Positions 11,462-14,932 of a stretch of 14,932 bases of DNA are shown here, one piece after another. A model generated the notes under the pieces. It had not been told where the DNA came from. It saw only the letters and a program-made list of their open reading frames with translations, and did not search any database. The DNA is from PNAI01 sp035574295 (GTDB lineage: Bacteria; Pseudomonadota; Alphaproteobacteria; Rhizobiales; Xanthobacteraceae). Position numbers and translations under genes: made by a program. Location: assembly GCA_035574295.1 (NCBI GenBank), contig DATLYX010000034.1, positions 1-14,932 of the forward strand, read 5' to 3'. The number at the start of each line of letters is the position of its first letter. Position 1 is the first letter of the stretch.

Positions 11462-14400
11462 ATGGCAAACTCCCCCAAGAAGATTCAAGACCCGACGGAG
11501 GCGGCGCTGTCCGCCATCCAGGAGGCCCTCAGCATTCGCACCACGGATGCACCGGCGCGGCCCGTGGAACCGGCAGCTCCCGTCGATACGTCCCCCGATC
11601 CGCAGAGCGCGGCAGCGGGCGTCATAGCGCCGGTCGCCGAGGAGCGGTCGGAGAGCGTGGTCGCTCCCGAACCGCCGCCCGTGGTCCGCCGGGCGGCGAA
11701 CGACGACCGCCAATCCATCGGCCAGATCCTGCAAAGCCTGCAACACCGGCCGCCGCGCACGTCCTATCTGATCGCAACGTTGTTTGCGCTCGCCTGGGTC
11801 GCCGGCTGCGCCGTTCTCGTCGGCGTGTATCTGCCCGATCTGCAAAGCGTGCTCGGTCAGGGCGGCGCTGGCGGCGCCGTGCTGGTGGGCTTGGCAGCGC
11901 TCGTGCTGGCGCCGATTGCGTTCTTCTACGTGCTCGCCCATATGGTCTGGCGCTCGCAGGAGCTGCGTCTGATCGCCCAGTCCATGGCGCGCGTCGCCAT
12001 GCGGCTTGCCGAGCCCGAGGAGGTGGCGCGCGAGTCCATCGTCAGCGTCGGACAGGCGATCCGCCGCGAGGTCGCCGCCATGGGCGACGGGGTGGAGCGC
12101 GCGCTCGCCCGCGCCAGCGAGCTGGAATCGCTCGTGGCCAACGAGGTGGCGCAGCTTGAGCGCACCTATCACGACAACGAGGTGCGCATCCGCACTGTGG
12201 TCGACAACCTGATCAACCAGCGCGACAACCTCGTGGTGCAGGCCGAGCAGATCCGCAACGCCATTTCCAATATCCATCTCGATCTCACCCGCGACATCAA
12301 CTCCACCACCGACCTCGTCGCCACCCGCATCGCGGAAAGCGCACAGAAGATTTCCCAGGCCCTGCAGGAGAAGGGCGAGCACATCACGCTCGCACTCGAC
12401 CGCGCCGGCGAGTCGATGATCGGCACGCTGTCGGAGCGCGGCGGCGATCTGCTCGAACGGCTCGAACGCACGAGCCAGCAGACCGCGCACGCCATTGCCG
12501 CCGCAAGCGAGCAGCTCAGCGCGAGCCTGAACCTCAAGACCGACAACGTGAGCCAGGAGTTCAGCCAGCTCGCCGCCGACCTGACCGAAATGCTGCAGAA
12601 GCGGCTGGCCGGCGTCACCGACGCCTTCGCCGAAAAATCCTCGGCCGTCGTCCAGATGATGGAGGAGCGGTCGCGGCAGGTGACCGAGAACCTGGTCGAC
12701 ACTTCGAGCCGTTTGGCCGAGACCATCATCACCCGCGCCGACGAGGTGAACAATTCACTCAAATCCGCGGGCGACTCGCTGGTGCTCGACTTGAGCCTGC
12801 GCGGCGAGGATTTGGTGTCCCGTATTTCTCAAACCGGCGCCGAGATCACCCACTCGATCGACGAGCGCGCAAGCCGCGTGATCGAGACCTTCCGCGACAG
12901 CACCGAGCAACTCGTCAACGTCCTCGGCGCGCGCAGCGATGCGGTGAACGAGATGCTCACCGCCCGCCTGCACAGTTTCGACGAGCTGATGACCCGCACC
13001 GGCACCGAGCTGACCGAGAAGATCGAGCGCGACACCACCTCGCTCGGCAACCTCATCACCCGCCATCTGGTCGAATTCGACCGCACGGTGAAGACCTACG
13101 GCACCGAACTGGTGGACCGCCTCGGCCAGCGCACCCACGAGGTGAGCGAGGCGATGCGTACCTACGTCGAGGGCTTCGACAGCAGGGTAGCCTCCAAGAC
13201 CTCCGAGGTGGCCGCCGCGCTCGATCAGCGGCTCACGCGCTTTCAGGAGGCGCTCGACGGCCGCACGCAGTCGCTCAACGAGGCGTTTGCCGCCCGCGCT
13301 GCCGACATCGCCGCCGCCCTGTCCGAAGGCGGCAGGGAAGTGGTCACCGCGCTCGACCGCCGCATCGCCGATGCGACAACCGCGCTCGAGGCGCAGAGCA
13401 CGCGCCTTGCCGAGACCATCGGCCGCCGCATCGAGCAGATCGACCAGACCCTCGGCACCCGCGCGTCAGAGGTGACCGACAATCTCGACGCGCGCATCGC
13501 GCGGCTGGAGCAGCTTCTGATCGGCCGGGCCGAGTCGGTCGTCGGCCAGATCGAGACCCACAGCAAAGCGGCCGCCGACATGCTCGGAGTCCGCTCCGAG
13601 CAGATCACCCATGCGATCAAGTCGAACTCCGCCGAGGCCGAACGCGTGCTCACCGCCCTCTCCGCCGGCGTGAACAATACGCTCAAGCAAAGCGCCGCCG
13701 AGGTGCAGCGTCTGCTGGTCGGCGTGAGCAACGACGTCGCCCGCAACCTGGTCGGCAAGGCCGACGAAATCACCACCGCCATTGGCCAGCGCGCAGCGGA
13801 GATGACCCGCCTGCTCGACGAAAAGTCCGACGGTCTGGTTTCCGCGCTCGGCAACAAGAGCAAGGAGCTCACCGCCGAAGTGAGCCGGGTGTCCGACTAC
13901 ACGGTTCGGGCCATCGAGGCGCAGGGCGTCAGCCTCGCCCGCACGCTCATGGACAACAGCGAACAGATCGCGCGCATGATCAACGAGGCGAGCGAGAACG
14001 CCAGCGGCACGGTGAATCGCACGCTCAAGAGCCTGCAGGAAAGCACCCAGGCCGCCATCGAGCAGTCCAAGCAGGCCGCGTCCGCCAGCGTCGCGGAGAT
14101 CATGGAGACCAACAATATCCTGCGCGCCGACACCACCACGCTGTTCGAACGCCTGCGCGAAGCCAACGCTCTTCTGCAGGAGGTGCTGAGCGGCGCGCAT
14201 CAGAACATGAGCACGGTGGAAAACGCGCTTGCCAGCCGCGTATCCGAGTTCGTCGTCACCATGAACGAGCTCACCACGCGCAGCGGCGCGGCCAGCAGCC
14301 AGATCGAGGAGCGGATCGCCTCGTTCCACAACGTGACCAGCAAAGTGCTCACGGATCTGTCGCAGCTTGCCGGACAATTCGACACGCACGGCCGCAAGCT

Positions 14401-14932
14401 GATCGAGGCGGTCAGCCAGATCGACGCCGGCAACCGCCGCACCGAGACCACGCTGGCCGACCGGCGCGCGGCGCTCGAGGCGCTGGTCACCGCGATCGAC
14501 AGCCGCACCGAAGATTTGGAGCAGCGCCTGCGCCGCTTCTCCGGCATGCTGGAGGAGGCGCTGAGCGGCGCCTCCAACCAGGCGCGGGAGATCGCCCGGC
14601 TGGTCGCCGAGACCAGCAGCACCAGCGCGCAGACCATCAGCCAGCAGTTCGAGATCGTGCGTTCGATCTCCGAGGAGGAACGCCAGCGCGCCAGCGAAAC
14701 CATGCGCAATCTGCACGAGCGGGCCGCGCGCGAAACCCGGTCGCTGTTCGACGACACCATCCAGAGCTTCAACGAGACCCTGCAAGGGCTCAAGCAGATG
14801 GCCGCGGAAGTCCAGCGCGAGCTCGAGACCACGCGCGCCGAATTGCGCCGCGGCATTTTCGAGCTGCCGCAGGAGACCGCCGAGAACGCCGCTCAGATGC
14901 GGCGCGTGATCGTGGATCAGATCGACGCGCTG
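11462..14932 (+). CDS. Giant membrane-anchored coiled-coil protein, Growth Pole Ring (GPR)-like, partial at C-terminus
   Basis: The frame is open from the ATG at 11462 to the right edge: 1157 codons with no stop. Residues 1-100 are a Pro/Ala/acidic cytosolic segment. Two hydrophobic helices follow at about 102-124 and 139-161, joined by a short Gly-rich loop. The rest is almost wholly helical, rich in Ala, Glu, Arg, Ser and Thr with few prolines. Residues 270-841 fall into 26 units of exactly 22 residues. This architecture matches GPR of Agrobacterium tumefaciens, a roughly 2,100-residue inner-membrane protein with apolipoprotein-like repeats that forms a ring at the growing pole; relatives are often annotated as kinesin-like or hypothetical. 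The assignment is by architecture and a remembered N-terminus (N-S-P-K-K-I-Q-D-P-T-E-A-A-L-S-A-I-Q-E-A), not a search. It diverges from the Hpt gene. Chemotaxis receptor is excluded because no signalling hairpin motif is visible. Confidence 0.8.
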   Translation, partial: MANSPKKIQDPTEAALSAIQEALSIRTTDAPARPVEPAAPVDTSPDPQSAAAGVIAPVAEERSESVVAPEPPPVVRRAANDDRQSIGQILQSLQHRPPRTSYLIATLFALAWVAGCAVLVGVYLPDLQSVLGQGGAGGAVLVGLAALVLAPIAFFYVLAHMVWRSQELRLIAQSMARVAMRLAEPEEVARESIVSVGQAIRREVAAMGDGVERALARASELESLVANEVAQLERTYHDNEVRIRTVVDNLINQRDNLVVQAEQIRNAISNIHLDLTRDINSTTDLVATRIAESAQKISQALQEKGEHITLALDRAGESMIGTLSERGGDLLERLERTSQQTAHAIAAASEQLSASLNLKTDNVSQEFSQLAADLTEMLQKRLAGVTDAFAEKSSAVVQMMEERSRQVTENLVDTSSRLAETIITRADEVNNSLKSAGDSLVLDLSLRGEDLVSRISQTGAEITHSIDERASRVIETFRDSTEQLVNVLGARSDAVNEMLTARLHSFDELMTRTGTELTEKIERDTTSLGNLITRHLVEFDRTVKTYGTELVDRLGQRTHEVSEAMRTYVEGFDSRVASKTSEVAAALDQRLTRFQEALDGRTQSLNEAFAARAADIAAALSEGGREVVTALDRRIADATTALEAQSTRLAETIGRRIEQIDQTLGTRASEVTDNLDARIARLEQLLIGRAESVVGQIETHSKAAADMLGVRSEQITHAIKSNSAEAERVLTALSAGVNNTLKQSAAEVQRLLVGVSNDVARNLVGKADEITTAIGQRAAEMTRLLDEKSDGLVSALGNKSKELTAEVSRVSDYTVRAIEAQGVSLARTLMDNSEQIARMINEASENASGTVNRTLKSLQESTQAAIEQSKQAASASVAEIMETNNILRADTTTLFERLREANALLQEVLSGAHQNMSTVENALASRVSEFVVTMNELTTRSGAASSQIEERIASFHNVTSKVLTDLSQLAGQFDTHGRKLIEAVSQIDAGNRRTETTLADRRAALEALVTAIDSRTEDLEQRLRRFSGMLEEALSGASNQAREIARLVAETSSTSAQTISQQFEIVRSISEEERQRASETMRNLHERAARETRSLFDDTIQSFNETLQGLKQMAAEVQRELETTRAELRRGIFELPQETAENAAQMRRVIVDQIDAL
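12269..13984 (+). repeat. 22-residue (66-bp) periodic repeat region inside the coiled-coil gene
   Basis: Aligning the protein in steps of 22 from residue 270 keeps hydrophobic residues at unit positions 6, 10, 17 and 21 through 26 consecutive units without a gap. Many units begin x-R-[AST], for example units at residues 402, 424, 468, 666 and 710. The spacing equals two 11-residue (hendecad) turns, as in apolipoprotein-type amphipathic helices. DNA copies are highly diverged, so the pattern is maintained at protein level. After about residue 842 the phase weakens. Confidence 0.85.

Noticed and set aside
11366..12490. Long minus-strand open frame (374 codons) opposite the coiled-coil gene
   Set aside because: It is the mirror of a GC-rich, codon-biased gene; the translation has His/Gly/Ala/Arg-rich composition, no domain and no ribosome site, and it crosses the likely promoter region.
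13466..14785. Minus-strand open frame (439 codons) with apparent internal periodicity
   Set aside because: Its periodicity is inherited from the 66-bp repeats of the plus-strand gene. The plus-strand frame is uninterrupted over 3.4 kb with membrane helices and hendecads, so this is a shadow.
14000..14932. Chemotaxis-receptor signalling domain in the C-terminal half of the coiled-coil protein
   Set aside because: The helical Ala/Glu/Ser/Thr-rich sequence resembles receptor cytoplasmic domains in composition, but the conserved hairpin-tip motif and a HAMP domain are absent in the visible part.

Overview
The window is high-GC DNA (roughly 65%) from an alphaproteobacterium, most likely a member of the Hyphomicrobiales (Rhizobiales) near Nitrobacteraceae/Xanthobacteraceae. 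The call rests on the psd-pssA pair, the cysS-GNAT-cimA cluster, an adrenodoxin-type ferredoxin beside an Hpt protein, GC-rich palindromic intergenic repeats, and a giant membrane-anchored coiled-coil protein resembling the Growth Pole Ring (GPR) family of polar-growing Rhizobiales. The species is not identifiable by eye. Both end genes run off the window: pssA loses its C-terminus at the left edge and the GPR-like gene loses its C-terminal part at the right edge.

Layout. Positions 1-1601 (minus strand) carry psd followed by pssA, the two steps from CDP-diacylglycerol to phosphatidylethanolamine. A 368-bp gap holds a perfect FNR/FixK-type palindrome 12 bp before the psd start codon, a four-copy tandem repeat and a nested palindrome. 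Positions 1970-3961 (minus) encode an Atm1/HMT-type ABC half-exporter, divergent from a LOG-family phosphoribohydrolase (4173-4775, plus). Between LOG and the convergent VOC-family gene (5098-5481, minus) lies a dense cluster of GC-rich hairpins. Positions 5562-9332 (minus) form a probable operon: cysS, a GNAT acetyltransferase, a previously untracked 38-residue single-span membrane protein (7167-7283) overlapping the GNAT stop by ATGA, and cimA (citramalate synthase); the VOC gene may be its last member.

Positions 9632-9937 (plus) encode a small exported protein with six cysteines. After a perfect hairpin between convergent genes come a [2Fe-2S] ferredoxin (10049-10369, minus) and an Hpt phosphotransfer protein (10499-10894, minus). 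Divergent from Hpt, across 567 bp of noncoding DNA with three TTAA boxes, begins the giant coiled-coil gene (11462 to beyond 14932). Two membrane helices near its N-terminus are followed by at least 26 consecutive 22-residue units without an insertion or deletion.

Most genes are housekeeping: phospholipid synthesis, cysteinyl-tRNA charging, isoleucine precursor synthesis and Fe-S/thiol handling. The right third looks like a cell-architecture locus, where a phosphorelay protein shares a control region with a putative growth-pole scaffold. I found no mobile element, CRISPR array, phage gene, tRNA or rRNA. The two points most worth pursuing are the uninterrupted 22-residue repeat scaffold with its candidate cell-cycle control region, and the 38-residue membrane protein embedded in the cysS-cimA operon.
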